NCBI RefSeq assembly: GCF_946885725.1
Contig: NZ_CAMPGZ010000010.1
Span: 1-38,608, forward strand
Direction of reading: 5' to 3'
Source of the DNA: an uncultured Nocardioides sp.
GTDB taxonomy: Bacteria > Actinomycetota > Actinomycetes > Propionibacteriales > Nocardioidaceae
Length of the DNA stretch: 38,608 nucleotides
Below the pieces are notes generated by a model. The model saw only the letters and a program-made list of their open reading frames with translations, had not been told where the DNA came from and ran no database searches. Numbering within the stretch: position 1 is the stretch's first letter; each line of letters opens with the position of its first letter. The position numbers and the translations under genes were made by a program. This document shows, in pieces, positions 32,020 to 38,608 of this stretch.

Positions 32020-34351
32020 GGCTGCTCCTCTCTGGTCGTGCTTCGTCTCGTGAGGCGCGGGCCCGGTGCGCGAGCACCGCGACCTGGCCCAGGGCGATGC
32101 CGGCGTCGCTGGCCGGCACCTTGCGGTGGCGCAGCACCTCGAACCCCCGTGCGGCGAGGGCGGCGGCGCAGGCCGACGTCAGGAAGGCGTTGAGGAAGAC
32201 CCCGCCGCTGAGGGTCACGGTGCGGAGCCCGGTCTCGTCGCGCAGCCGGGTGCAGGCCTCGACGACCAGGTCGACGACCGCTCCCTGGAAGCGCGCGGCG
32301 ACCACCTCCGGCGTGGCACCGGTGCGGACGTCCTCGGCGGCAGCGGCGACGACGGGTGCGGCGTCCAGCACCCCGTCGTGCACGGCGAACGCGTAGCCGG
32401 GCCGGGCGCCGGCCTCGCGTGCCCGCGCCTCCAGCTCCATCGCGGCCTGCGCGTCGTAGCCGACGCGGTGGCAGATGCCGGCGATCGAGGCGACGGCGTC
32501 GAAGAGCCGCCCCATGCTCGAGGTGGGTGCGCAACCCATCCCGGTCTCCAGCTGCCGGTCGAGCAGCCGGAGCTCGTCCTCGCGGCAGGCCTGAACGCAG
32601 GGCAGCCTCTCGTCCCAGTCGACTCCGGCGCTGCGCAGGTGTGAGAGGGCCATCCGGCAGGGGTTGCGCACCCCCGCGTCACCTCCGGGGAGCGCGACGT
32701 ACCCCAGGTGCGCGGCGCGGGCGAAGTCGCCGTACCCGGCCAGCAGGACCTCGCCGCCCCACACGGCGCCGTCGTCGCCGAAGCCGGTGCCGTCGAACGC
32801 GACTCCGATGACCCGCCGGCCCGGCGCGACGCCGTGCTCGGCCATCGTCGAGGCGACGTGGGCGTGGTGGTGCTGCACGCCGTCGACCGGGCGGCCGTCG
32901 GCGTGGTCGAGGGCCCAGCGGCGTGAGCGGTAGCCCGGGTGCCGGTCCGTCGCGATCGCGACCGGCGCGACCCCGGTGAGCATCTCGAGGTGGGCCTCGG
33001 CGGTGGTGAACGCGGCGAGCGTGGCGAGGTCGTCCATGTCGCCGACGTGGGCGGACATCCAGGCGAGGCGGCCCTCCGCCAGGCAGAAGGTGTTCTTGAG
33101 GTCCCCGCCGACGCCGAGCAGCGGCGGGCTGTCGAACGAGAGCGCGACCGGGAGCGGCGCCTGGCCGCGCGACCTCCGGACCGGTGCTTCCACCCCGTCC
33201 ACGGCGCGGGTGACGGTGTCGTCGCAGGGCACGTGGATCGGGCGGTCGCCGTACAGCCACGCGTCGGCGAGCCCGGCCAGCCGGGTGCGCGCCTCGGCGT
33301 CGTCGGTGACGATCGGCTCTCCGGTCAGGTTGGCGCTGGTCATCACCAGCACGGGCGACGGGTCGTCGCGGGGCAGGCCCAGCAGCAGGTGGTGGAGGGG
33401 CGTGTAGGCGAGCACGACGCCGAGGTCGCCGTTGCCTGGCGCGACCGCGTCGGCGACCGGGGCGCCGGTACGTCGTCGGGCCAGCACGACGGGCCGGCTC
33501 CGTCGGCCGAGCAGGGCGCGCTCGGCGTGGTCGAGATGGACGAGGTCGTCGGCGGCAGCAAGGTCGGTGACCATCACGGCGAACGGCTTGTCGCCGCGCC
33601 GCTTCCGCTTGCGCAGCGTCTGGACCGCGTCGGGCGAGGTCGCGTCGCACGCGAGGTGGTAGCCGCCGAGCCCCTTGACCGCGACGACCGCACCGTCGCG
33701 GAGCAGGCTGCGGGCCTCGCTCAGCGCCGCCTCGTCGAGGCTGGTCGGGCGGTCCGCCCTGACGAGGTGCAGCCGTGGGCCGCAGTCGCGGCAGCAGACG
33801 GTCTGGGCGTGGAAGCGACGGTCGGCCGGTTCGGCGTACTCCCGGGCGCACGCCTCGCACAGGTCGAACCCCGCCATCGTGGTGTGCTCGCGGTCGTACG
33901 GCAGGCCCGTCGTCACCGTGAACCTGGGTCCGCAGTTGGTGCAGGTGATGAACGGGTGCCGGTACCGCCGGTTCGTCGGGTCGCCCAGCTCGGCCAGGCA
34001 GTCGTCGCAGATGCTGACGTCGGGGCTGACGAACGTGCGGCCAGGGCCCTCGGCGGACGGCTGGATCGTGAAGGTGGTGCCGCCTCGCGGGGGTACGTCG
34101 GTCGCGGTGACGTCGACGACCAGCGCGAGCGGCGGGGCGTCGGTGCGCACCCGCACGACGAACGCGGCGACCGAACCCGGGTCACCCTCCACCTCGACGA
34201 CGACCCCGTCGCCGGTGTTGCGCACCTCGCCCGCGAGGTCGAGGCTCCGCGCCAGCGCGTAGACGAACGGCCGGAAGCCCACCCCCTGCACGACGCCGCG
34301 CACCACCACCCGGCGACGGATCCGTGCGTCGGGCAGGACGGCCACGTGCAT
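31988..34351 (-). CDS. hypF: Carbamoyltransferase HypF
   Basis: About 787 aa from the ATG at 34351 (a GTG at 34360 is possible). Domain order is standard: acylphosphatase-like (VVQGVGFRPFVYALARSL), two zinc-finger pairs (CDDC, CTNC, CEAC, CRDC), YrdC-like (KGLGGYHLACDAT, KPFAVMV) and a Kae1-like domain (VQHHHAHVASTMAEHG, GVAFDGTGFGDDGAVWGGE, LSGGVFLNAFL). It uses carbamoyl phosphate and ATP to carbamoylate HypE Cys. The last residues ([10 protein letters not shown]) run 32 nt into hypC, beyond the normal family end. It is the first gene of the minus-strand operon. Confidence 0.96.
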   Translation of the reverse strand: MHVAVLPDARIRRRVVVRGVVQGVGFRPFVYALARSLDLAGEVRNTGDGVVVEVEGDPGSVAAFVVRVRTDAPPLALVVDVTATDVPPRGGTTFTIQPSAEGPGRTFVSPDVSICDDCLAELGDPTNRRYRHPFITCTNCGPRFTVTTGLPYDREHTTMAGFDLCEACAREYAEPADRRFHAQTVCCRDCGPRLHLVRADRPTSLDEAALSEARSLLRDGAVVAVKGLGGYHLACDATSPDAVQTLRKRKRRGDKPFAVMVTDLAAADDLVHLDHAERALLGRRSRPVVLARRRTGAPVADAVAPGNGDLGVVLAYTPLHHLLLGLPRDDPSPVLVMTSANLTGEPIVTDDAEARTRLAGLADAWLYGDRPIHVPCDDTVTRAVDGVEAPVRRSRGQAPLPVALSFDSPPLLGVGGDLKNTFCLAEGRLAWMSAHVGDMDDLATLAAFTTAEAHLEMLTGVAPVAIATDRHPGYRSRRWALDHADGRPVDGVQHHHAHVASTMAEHGVAPGRRVIGVAFDGTGFGDDGAVWGGEVLLAGYGDFARAAHLGYVALPGGDAGVRNPCRMALSHLRSAGVDWDERLPCVQACREDELRLLDRQLETGMGCAPTSSMGRLFDAVASIAGICHRVGYDAQAAMELEARAREAGARPGYAFAVHDGVLDAAPVVAAAAEDVRTGATPEVVAARFQGAVVDLVVEACTRLRDETGLRTVTLSGGVFLNAFLTSACAAALAARGFEVLRHRKVPASDAGIALGQVAVLAHRARASRDEARPERSSHVPSRTRSGS

Positions 34352-34536
34352 CACTCCCACGCGACAGCCGGCCGGGCCGGCTCGGGTGGTCGAGACTCAG
34401 GCTGTCGTCACGGGGCAGGCGCGCGGCAGTCGTAGCTGCTCATCGAGCGTTGCGGATGTCGGTCAATCTACGACTCGGGGTGTCGCGGCGCTACCGACCC
34501 GAATTGGCTATGCCGACCGTCCATCTGGGGCGCACG
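34352..34536 (-). promoter_or_regulatory. Leader/promoter region of the hypF operon
   Basis: AGTCGTAG (34428-34435) and CTACGACT (34468-34475) form a perfect 8-bp dyad, a possible operator. On the minus strand TTGACC (34466-34461) could be a -35, with a weak -10 (GATGAG) 16 nt later. No recognised regulator motif was found. Confidence 0.35.
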
Positions 34537-34598
34537 ACAACGATTCGTCTGCGGTTTACGGGGTGAGTTACGCAGGCCGATCGCAGACGAATCGTTGT
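34537..34598 (+). repeat. 62-bp palindromic repeat, copy C
   Basis: Perfect 17-bp arms ACAACGATTCGTCTGCG (34537-34553) and CGCAGACGAATCGTTGT (34582-34598). Same length and orientation as copy A; the centre reads GTTTACGGGGTGAGTTACGCAGGCCGAT. Its right end is 2 bp from the stop of the minus-strand M23 gene, as copy A abuts the DUF1707 stop, and its left side faces the hypF promoter. Confidence 0.92.
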
Positions 34599-34600
34599 GG

Positions 34601-35821
34601 TCAGCGGGCCCGGCCGAACTTCCGGGTCGTGACGGTGGCGGTGCCGCGGCCGGCGGGCGGCGTCACGCGCTGGTAGAACACGCCCTCCGACGGGCGCCAC
34701 ACGCCGATGTCGGAGATGCCGTCGCCGTTCCAGTCGCCGGCAACGGGCAGGTCGCCGGGGACGCCGAACGGCACGGCGCTGAGCACCGGCACCCCGTCCG
34801 GGCCGACCGTGCGGAGCACGAACGTGGCGGTGGCGCTGTCGAAGACGCCGACGTCGGTGATCCGGTCGCCGTTCCAGTCGCCGGTCACCGGCAGGTCGTC
34901 GACGTCGCCGATCGGGACCCTGACCTTGGTGCCGTCGGGGTTGCGCAGCAGGAACCGGGCGCGCTTCGCCCGCCAGACGCCGAGCTCGGTGGTGCCGTCG
35001 CCGTTCCAGTCACCGGCGACGGGCAGGTCGGGCTTCGCGCCGAACTTGACCACCTGCTCGGTGCCGTCGGCGTTGCGCAGCCAGAACCGGTTGCCGCGCT
35101 GCCGGCGCACGCCGAGGTCGGCCGTGCCGTTGCCGTCCCAGTCGCCGATGACGGGCTGGTCGGTCGGCAGGCCGTAGCTGACGACCACCGCGGGCGCGCC
35201 GGTCTGCGCGAAGCGGAACTTCGAGGCCGCCTTGCGGCGGAAGACCGCGAGCTCGTCGACGCCGTCGCCGTTCCAGTCGCCGGCGACGGGTACGTCGGAG
35301 CAGTTCTGCGACGCCTGGGTGCGCGGCATCTTGAACTCGACACCGTGGAAGAAGGGCCGCTGCACCTTGCCGTTGAGCCGCTCCTCGAAGTGCAGGTGCG
35401 GACCGGACGAGCCGCCGCTGGTGCCGACCAGGCCGATCACGTGGCCCTGGTCGACCCGCTGGCCCGGGACCGCCCAGAGCTTGTCGAGGTGGGCGTAGAG
35501 CGTGGTGTCCCCGCCGCCGTGGTCGATCACGACGTACCGGCCGTAGCTGCGCCGGCCCAGGTCGGCGACGGTGGTGACGACGCCCGGCGCCGCGGCGAGC
35601 GCGGGCTCGCCGAGGTCGGGGTCGCGGTTGAAGTCCGCGGAGTAGGCGCTCGGGCTGTGGTACGAGCGGGTGCTGCCGGTCCACTCCTGGCCGCACGAGA
35701 ACGGCATCTCGTAGTCGGGCACCGGTACGGCGTTCGCGGGCGCGGCGACGGCGAGCCCGGCCGCGGTCGTGAGGAGCAGGATGCCGCCCCGTCGTAGGGC
35801 GGTCGCTACCCGTTCACGCAT
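34601..35821 (-). CDS. Secreted M23 peptidase with FG-GAP/VCBS-like repeats
   Basis: 406 aa. A Sec signal peptide with AAPANA cleavage near residue 31 is followed by an M23 (LytM) domain: zinc ligands H55 and D63 (HSPSAYSADFNRD), H111 (YAHLDK) and HLH (142-144, GPHLHFEE). From about 173 come five repeats of the form P-V-x-G-DWNGDG-x-x-[DE]-[LIV]-[AG]V, e.g. VAGDWNGDGVDELAVF, resembling calcium-binding beta-propeller blades. It probably cuts peptidoglycan cross-bridges outside the cell; the repeats may give wall or partner binding. ATG at 35821. Confidence 0.93.
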   Translation of the reverse strand: MRERVATALRRGGILLLTTAAGLAVAAPANAVPVPDYEMPFSCGQEWTGSTRSYHSPSAYSADFNRDPDLGEPALAAAPGVVTTVADLGRRSYGRYVVIDHGGGDTTLYAHLDKLWAVPGQRVDQGHVIGLVGTSGGSSGPHLHFEERLNGKVQRPFFHGVEFKMPRTQASQNCSDVPVAGDWNGDGVDELAVFRRKAASKFRFAQTGAPAVVVSYGLPTDQPVIGDWDGNGTADLGVRRQRGNRFWLRNADGTEQVVKFGAKPDLPVAGDWNGDGTTELGVWRAKRARFLLRNPDGTKVRVPIGDVDDLPVTGDWNGDRITDVGVFDSATATFVLRTVGPDGVPVLSAVPFGVPGDLPVAGDWNGDGISDIGVWRPSEGVFYQRVTPPAGRGTATVTTRKFGRAR

Positions 35822-35937
35822 GTCCCACTACTTCCCTCGAGTCACAGAAACGCTCAGATGCAACCAGAACATCGGCGTGTCGGTGCAGGGAATTGAGAGA
35901 TTTGTGTGTTACAGCGCTGTCATTCAGCGGGTCCGGA
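35822..35937 (-). promoter_or_regulatory. Intergenic region upstream of the M23 gene
   Basis: 116 bp, clearly more AT-rich than the rest of the window. On the minus strand it has ACAGCGCTGT, a perfect 10-bp palindrome just after the tesB stop, then AACACACAAATCTCTCAATT. A TTGCAT -35-like hexamer is present; no certain -10. Confidence 0.35.
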
Positions 35938-36798
35938 TCAGCCTCTGGGACGGATCAGGCCCTCCTGGGCGACCGTCGCGACCAGCGTGCCGTCCTCGCG
36001 GAACACCCGGCCGATGCCGAGGCCGCGCGCGCCCGAGGCGGACGGCGAGGCCTGGTCGTAGAGCAGCCACTCGTCGGCGCGGAACGGCCGGTGGAACCAG
36101 ATCGTGTGGTCGAGCGAGGCGCTCTGCACCCTGGGGCTGCCGACGTCGACGCCGTGCGGCACCAGCGCCGAGCCGAGCAGGGTCAGGTCGCTGAGGTAGG
36201 TGAACGCCGCCTGGTGCACGACCGGGTCGTCGTCGAGCTTCCCGTTGGTGCGCACCCAGAGCCGCACCTGCGCGGGCTGCTCGTCGGACTTGGGGAGGCC
36301 GCCCTGGCGCGAGTCGCCGATCCAGCGGAGCTCGAGGCTGGCCCACTCCTCCAGCCACGCGGTCGCCTGCTCGCCGCGCACCTGGCGCAGCAGGGCGCCG
36401 AGCTCGGGCGCCTCCTGTGGCGTGGGAACGTCGGGCATCCGGTCCTGGTGCTCGAACCCGTCCTCGGGCACCTGCGACGAGAGCGTCATGTAGAAGATCT
36501 CCCGGCCGTGCTGGCGCGCCACGACCCGACGCGTCGAGAACGACCGGCCGTCGCGGATCCGCTCGACGTCGTACACGATCGGTACGGCGGGGTCGCCGGG
36601 GCGCAGGAAGTAGCTGTGCAGCGAGTGCACGACGCGGGGGGCCTCGACAGTGCGCGCGCCGGCGACCAGGGCCTGCGCGGCGACCTGCCCGCCGAACACG
36701 CGCTGCAGCATCGTGTCGGGCTGGATGCCGCGGAACAGGTTGACGTCGATCGTCTCGAGGTCGAGGAGCTGGAGGAGCTCCTCGGCGGAGCTGGGCAC
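35938..36798 (-). CDS. tesB: Acyl-CoA thioesterase II (TesB-like)
   Basis: 286 aa, double hot-dog. Characteristic stretches are RVFGGQVAAQALVAGARTV, LHSYFLRPGDPAVPIVYDV and RDGRSFSTRRVVARQ in the first half. The C-terminal SASLDHTIWFHRPFRADEW carries the catalytic aspartate, and YDQASPSASGARGLGIGRVF closes the fold. TesB enzymes hydrolyse medium- and long-chain acyl-CoA to free acid and CoA in the cytoplasm. The GTG start at 36798 has TAGGAG about 10 nt upstream. It is 50 bp after the PAC2 gene on the same strand. Confidence 0.95.
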   Translation of the reverse strand: MPSSAEELLQLLDLETIDVNLFRGIQPDTMLQRVFGGQVAAQALVAGARTVEAPRVVHSLHSYFLRPGDPAVPIVYDVERIRDGRSFSTRRVVARQHGREIFYMTLSSQVPEDGFEHQDRMPDVPTPQEAPELGALLRQVRGEQATAWLEEWASLELRWIGDSRQGGLPKSDEQPAQVRLWVRTNGKLDDDPVVHQAAFTYLSDLTLLGSALVPHGVDVGSPRVQSASLDHTIWFHRPFRADEWLLYDQASPSASGARGLGIGRVFREDGTLVATVAQEGLIRPRG

Positions 36799-36848
36799 GC
36801 GGGGCGTCTCCTACTTGGTCGGTGGGTGCGAAGCGGCTGCGGAGGAGA

Positions 36849-37778
36849 CTACTCGTCGTCGCGCCGGTCGAGACCGGCCAGGAAGCGCTCGAACTCCGCG
36901 CCCAGCTCCTCACCGGTCGGCAGGTCGCGCTCCTCGGCGAGCGGCAGCGGGGAGCCGGCGCCCTCGGCGCTCTCCGGGCGGTGGAAGCTGTCGTACTGCT
37001 GCTCGAGCCCGGCGACCACGTCGGCCACCTCGGCCGAGTCCGCGATCTGCGCGCCGATCTCGGCGAGCCGCTCGGCGCCGGCGGCCTCGAGCGCGGTCAG
37101 GTCCCACTCCAGGCCGGTCACGACCTCGACGGACTCGAGCATCGTCGCGGCGGCTGCCGGGTAGTCGAGCTGCGCGACGTAGTGCGGGATGTGGGCGACG
37201 AAGCCCATCGCCTTGTGCCCCCACTCCCCCAGCCGCAGCTCGAGCAGCGCCTGCGCGCTGGACGGGATCCGGATGGTGCCGGCCCAGACGTTCTCCTGGA
37301 TCAGCAGGTCGGGCGAGGTGCCGTGGTTGGTCAGCATCACGGGGCGGGTGTGCGGCACCGCCATCGGCACCGAGCCGAGGCCCACCGTCAGCCGGACGCC
37401 GAAGTGCTCGATGACCTCGCGCACGGCGCTCGCGAAGCCCTCCCAGCGCGTGTCGGGCTCCGGCCCGTGCAGCAGCAGGAACGGCGTGCCGAGCGAGTCG
37501 CGCACCAGCCGCACGACCAGGCGCGGCGCCGCGTAGTCCTGGTAGTGGTCCTCGACGAACGTCATCGGCGGGCGGCGCGCGCGGTAGTCGTAGAACGAGT
37601 CGACGTCGAAGCTCGCGACCACCCGGCCCGCGTCATGGGAGAGCAGGTGGGCGACGGCCAGCGCGCCCGCGTTGCCGGCGTCGAGGAAGCCGTCGAGCGC
37701 GTGGATGAGCACGGGACCGCCGGCGTCGGAGAGCTCGTCGAGCTCAGGCACGTCGTCGACGATGTGCACGCTGCTCAT
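36849..37778 (-). CDS. PAC2 family protein
   Basis: 309 aa. VLIHALDGFLDAGNAGALAVAHL, FDVDSFYDYRARRPPMTFVED and the central FLLLHGPEPDTRWEGF and HTRPVMLTNHG fit the PAC2 family (proteasome assembly chaperone fold). The end is acidic with a helical AEFERFLAGLDRRDDE tail. Actinobacteria have proteasomes, but a chaperone function for bacterial PAC2 proteins is not established. ATG at 37778 with GGAGGG upstream; divergent from the alkD-like gene. Confidence 0.9.
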   Translation of the reverse strand: MSSVHIVDDVPELDELSDAGGPVLIHALDGFLDAGNAGALAVAHLLSHDAGRVVASFDVDSFYDYRARRPPMTFVEDHYQDYAAPRLVVRLVRDSLGTPFLLLHGPEPDTRWEGFASAVREVIEHFGVRLTVGLGSVPMAVPHTRPVMLTNHGTSPDLLIQENVWAGTIRIPSSAQALLELRLGEWGHKAMGFVAHIPHYVAQLDYPAAAATMLESVEVVTGLEWDLTALEAAGAERLAEIGAQIADSAEVADVVAGLEQQYDSFHRPESAEGAGSPLPLAEERDLPTGEELGAEFERFLAGLDRRDDE

Positions 37779-37851
37779 GTCACCCTCCCTCTCCTCGCGG
37801 CGCCGCTGCTGCTGCGGTCAGGCGGAGCGGCTGCACCTCCCCCAACACCAC

Positions 37852-37857
37852 TACCGT
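37852..37857 (+). promoter_or_regulatory. -10 element of the alkD-like gene, probable leaderless start
   Basis: TACCGT lies 7 nt before the ATG at 37865, which supports that ATG over the GTG at 37856 because the latter overlaps the -10 itself. Confidence 0.45.
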
Positions 37858-37864
37858 GCTCACT

Positions 37865-38557
37865 ATGCCCGATCTGGCCGAGGAGCTTCGTCGCAGGATC
37901 GCCGAGGCAGGGGACCCGGGACGGGCCCCGCAGATGCAGGCGTACATGAAGTCGTCGATGCCGTACGCCGGCGTCCCGTCCGGCCCGCTGCGCACCATCC
38001 TGCGCGAGGTGATCCCCGCGCACCCGCTGCCCGACCGGTCCTCGTGGGAGGCCGCCGTGCGCGGGATCTGGATGGAGGCGGTGTTCCGCGAGGAGTGGTA
38101 CGCCGCGCTGGGCGTCGCGCGGCACCGGCTCTACCGCGACCACCAGGACGTCAAGACGCTGGAGCTCTACCGCGAGCTCATCGTGGACGGCGCCTGGTGG
38201 GACGTCGTCGACGACATCGCGAGCCACCTGGTCGGCGACATCCTCGCCGCACACCGGGACGAGGTCACGCCGGTGATGCGCACGTGGGCGGTCGAGGACG
38301 ACCTCTGGCTACGCCGTACCGCGATCATCTGCCAGCTCGGCCACAAGCACGACACCGACCTGGACCTGCTGCGCTTCGCGCTCGAGAGCAACCTCGAGGA
38401 CTCACTGCACGGCAAGTCGTTCTGGATCCGCAAGGCCGTCGGCTGGGCGCTGCGCCAGCACGCCCGCACCGACCCCGACTGGGTGCGCACGTTCGTCGCC
38501 GACCACGACGCCCGCCTCTCCGGACTGTCCCGCCGCGAGGCGCTCAAGCACCTCTAG
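37865..38557 (+). CDS. DNA alkylation repair protein (AlkD-like)
   Basis: 230 aa, all-helical HEAT-like repeat protein. YMKSSMPYAGVPSGPLRTIL, AVFREEWYAALGVARHRLYR, WWDVVDDIASHLVGDIL, LWLRRTAIICQLGHK and the C-terminal KSFWIRKAVGWALRQHART match AlkD, which removes N3- and N7-alkyl purines without base flipping. The conserved Trp/Asp/Arg surface residues (WWDVVDD, LWLRR) are present. It is a second alkylation-repair glycosylase in this window besides the AlkA-like one, but its promoter lacks the RecA-NDp pattern. Confidence 0.92.
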   Translation: MPDLAEELRRRIAEAGDPGRAPQMQAYMKSSMPYAGVPSGPLRTILREVIPAHPLPDRSSWEAAVRGIWMEAVFREEWYAALGVARHRLYRDHQDVKTLELYRELIVDGAWWDVVDDIASHLVGDILAAHRDEVTPVMRTWAVEDDLWLRRTAIICQLGHKHDTDLDLLRFALESNLEDSLHGKSFWIRKAVGWALRQHARTDPDWVRTFVADHDARLSGLSRREALKHL

Positions 38558-38608
38558 TCGAGGCTGGCCACGACCCGCCGTACGGCGTCGAGGCTCGTCT
38601 CGACGTCG
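38554..38608 (-). CDS. 3' end of a minus-strand gene (partial)
   Basis: On the minus strand an open frame from the window edge ends with DVETSLDAVRRVVASLD and a TAG at 38556-38554, overlapping the alkD-like stop convergently. Codon bias fits a coding frame and the helix resembles the C-terminus of many PLP-dependent enzymes, but 17 residues do not allow assignment. Confidence 0.4.
   Translation of the reverse strand, partial: DVETSLDAVRRVVASLD

Noticed and set aside
35884..35920. Riboswitch upstream of the M23 peptidase
   Set aside because: The intergenic region is only 116 bp and shows no recognised ydaO or other aptamer motif; only a short palindrome and AT-rich DNA are seen.

Overview
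The window is very GC-rich, uses GTG starts freely and has tightly packed genes with many ATGA/GTGA start-stop overlaps. Gene content (KstR, actinobacterial LigB, FabG4/HtdX/FadA2-type lipid genes, a group 1h/5 [NiFe] hydrogenase, several putative leaderless promoters) points to a chromosomal segment of an actinobacterium. Nocardioides or a relative is likely, but that is inference. No rRNA, tRNA, CRISPR array, transposase or phage gene was seen.

Layout. (1) 1-4526: the start of a GT4 glycosyltransferase (minus strand), divergent from a KstR-type TetR regulator. The regulator is coupled by stop/start overlaps to a serine beta-lactamase-like hydrolase, a dipeptide epimerase and an NlpC/P60 peptidase, which together look like a murein-peptide recycling set. 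(2) 4550-8556: a hemerythrin-like protein; a TerC protein behind a yybP-ykoY (manganese) riboswitch; a DUF1707 protein; a lipoprotein; a VOC protein; and a YjbR-like protein. (3) 8567-15416: a DNA-repair stretch with uvrB, an AlkA-like glycosylase (coupled to a cytochrome b561-like protein) and ATP-dependent ligB, with a phospholipase D-family protein and a 59-aa protein between. The promoters of uvrB, alkA and ligB all resemble the LexA-independent RecA-NDp (PafBC) motif. (4) 15461-19838: a TetR regulator, a FadA2-like thiolase, FabG4 and an HtdX-like MaoC dehydratase.

(5) 20692-34360: a complete high-affinity hydrogenase locus built as two convergent operons. The plus-strand operon runs hhyS, hhyL, a short hypA, hypB, a NifU/Rieske-like protein, an 18-codon mini-ORF, three conserved accessory proteins, the maturation protease and a 32-aa membrane peptide. 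The minus-strand operon runs hypF, hypC, hypD, hypE, a muconolactone-isomerase-like protein and an XRE regulator. They meet with 9 bp between stop codons. HypA-HypF plus the protease should assemble and insert the NiFe(CN)2CO site; HhySL would oxidise trace H2; the NifU/Rieske-like protein is a candidate cluster donor or electron carrier.

(6) 34601-38608: a secreted M23 peptidase with five DWNGDG-type repeats, acyl-CoA thioesterase II, a PAC2 protein, an AlkD-like DNA alkylation repair protein and the last codons of a minus-strand gene.

The main structure not explained by genes is a 62-bp palindromic repeat in three copies (19821, 20497, 34537). One copy lies on each side of the hydrogenase locus, and two bracket a small DUF1707 gene. 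Other notable points are the HypA without a zinc domain, the TerC riboswitch whose P1 strand can pair with the Shine-Dalgarno sequence, and the repair-type divergent promoter between alkA and ligB.
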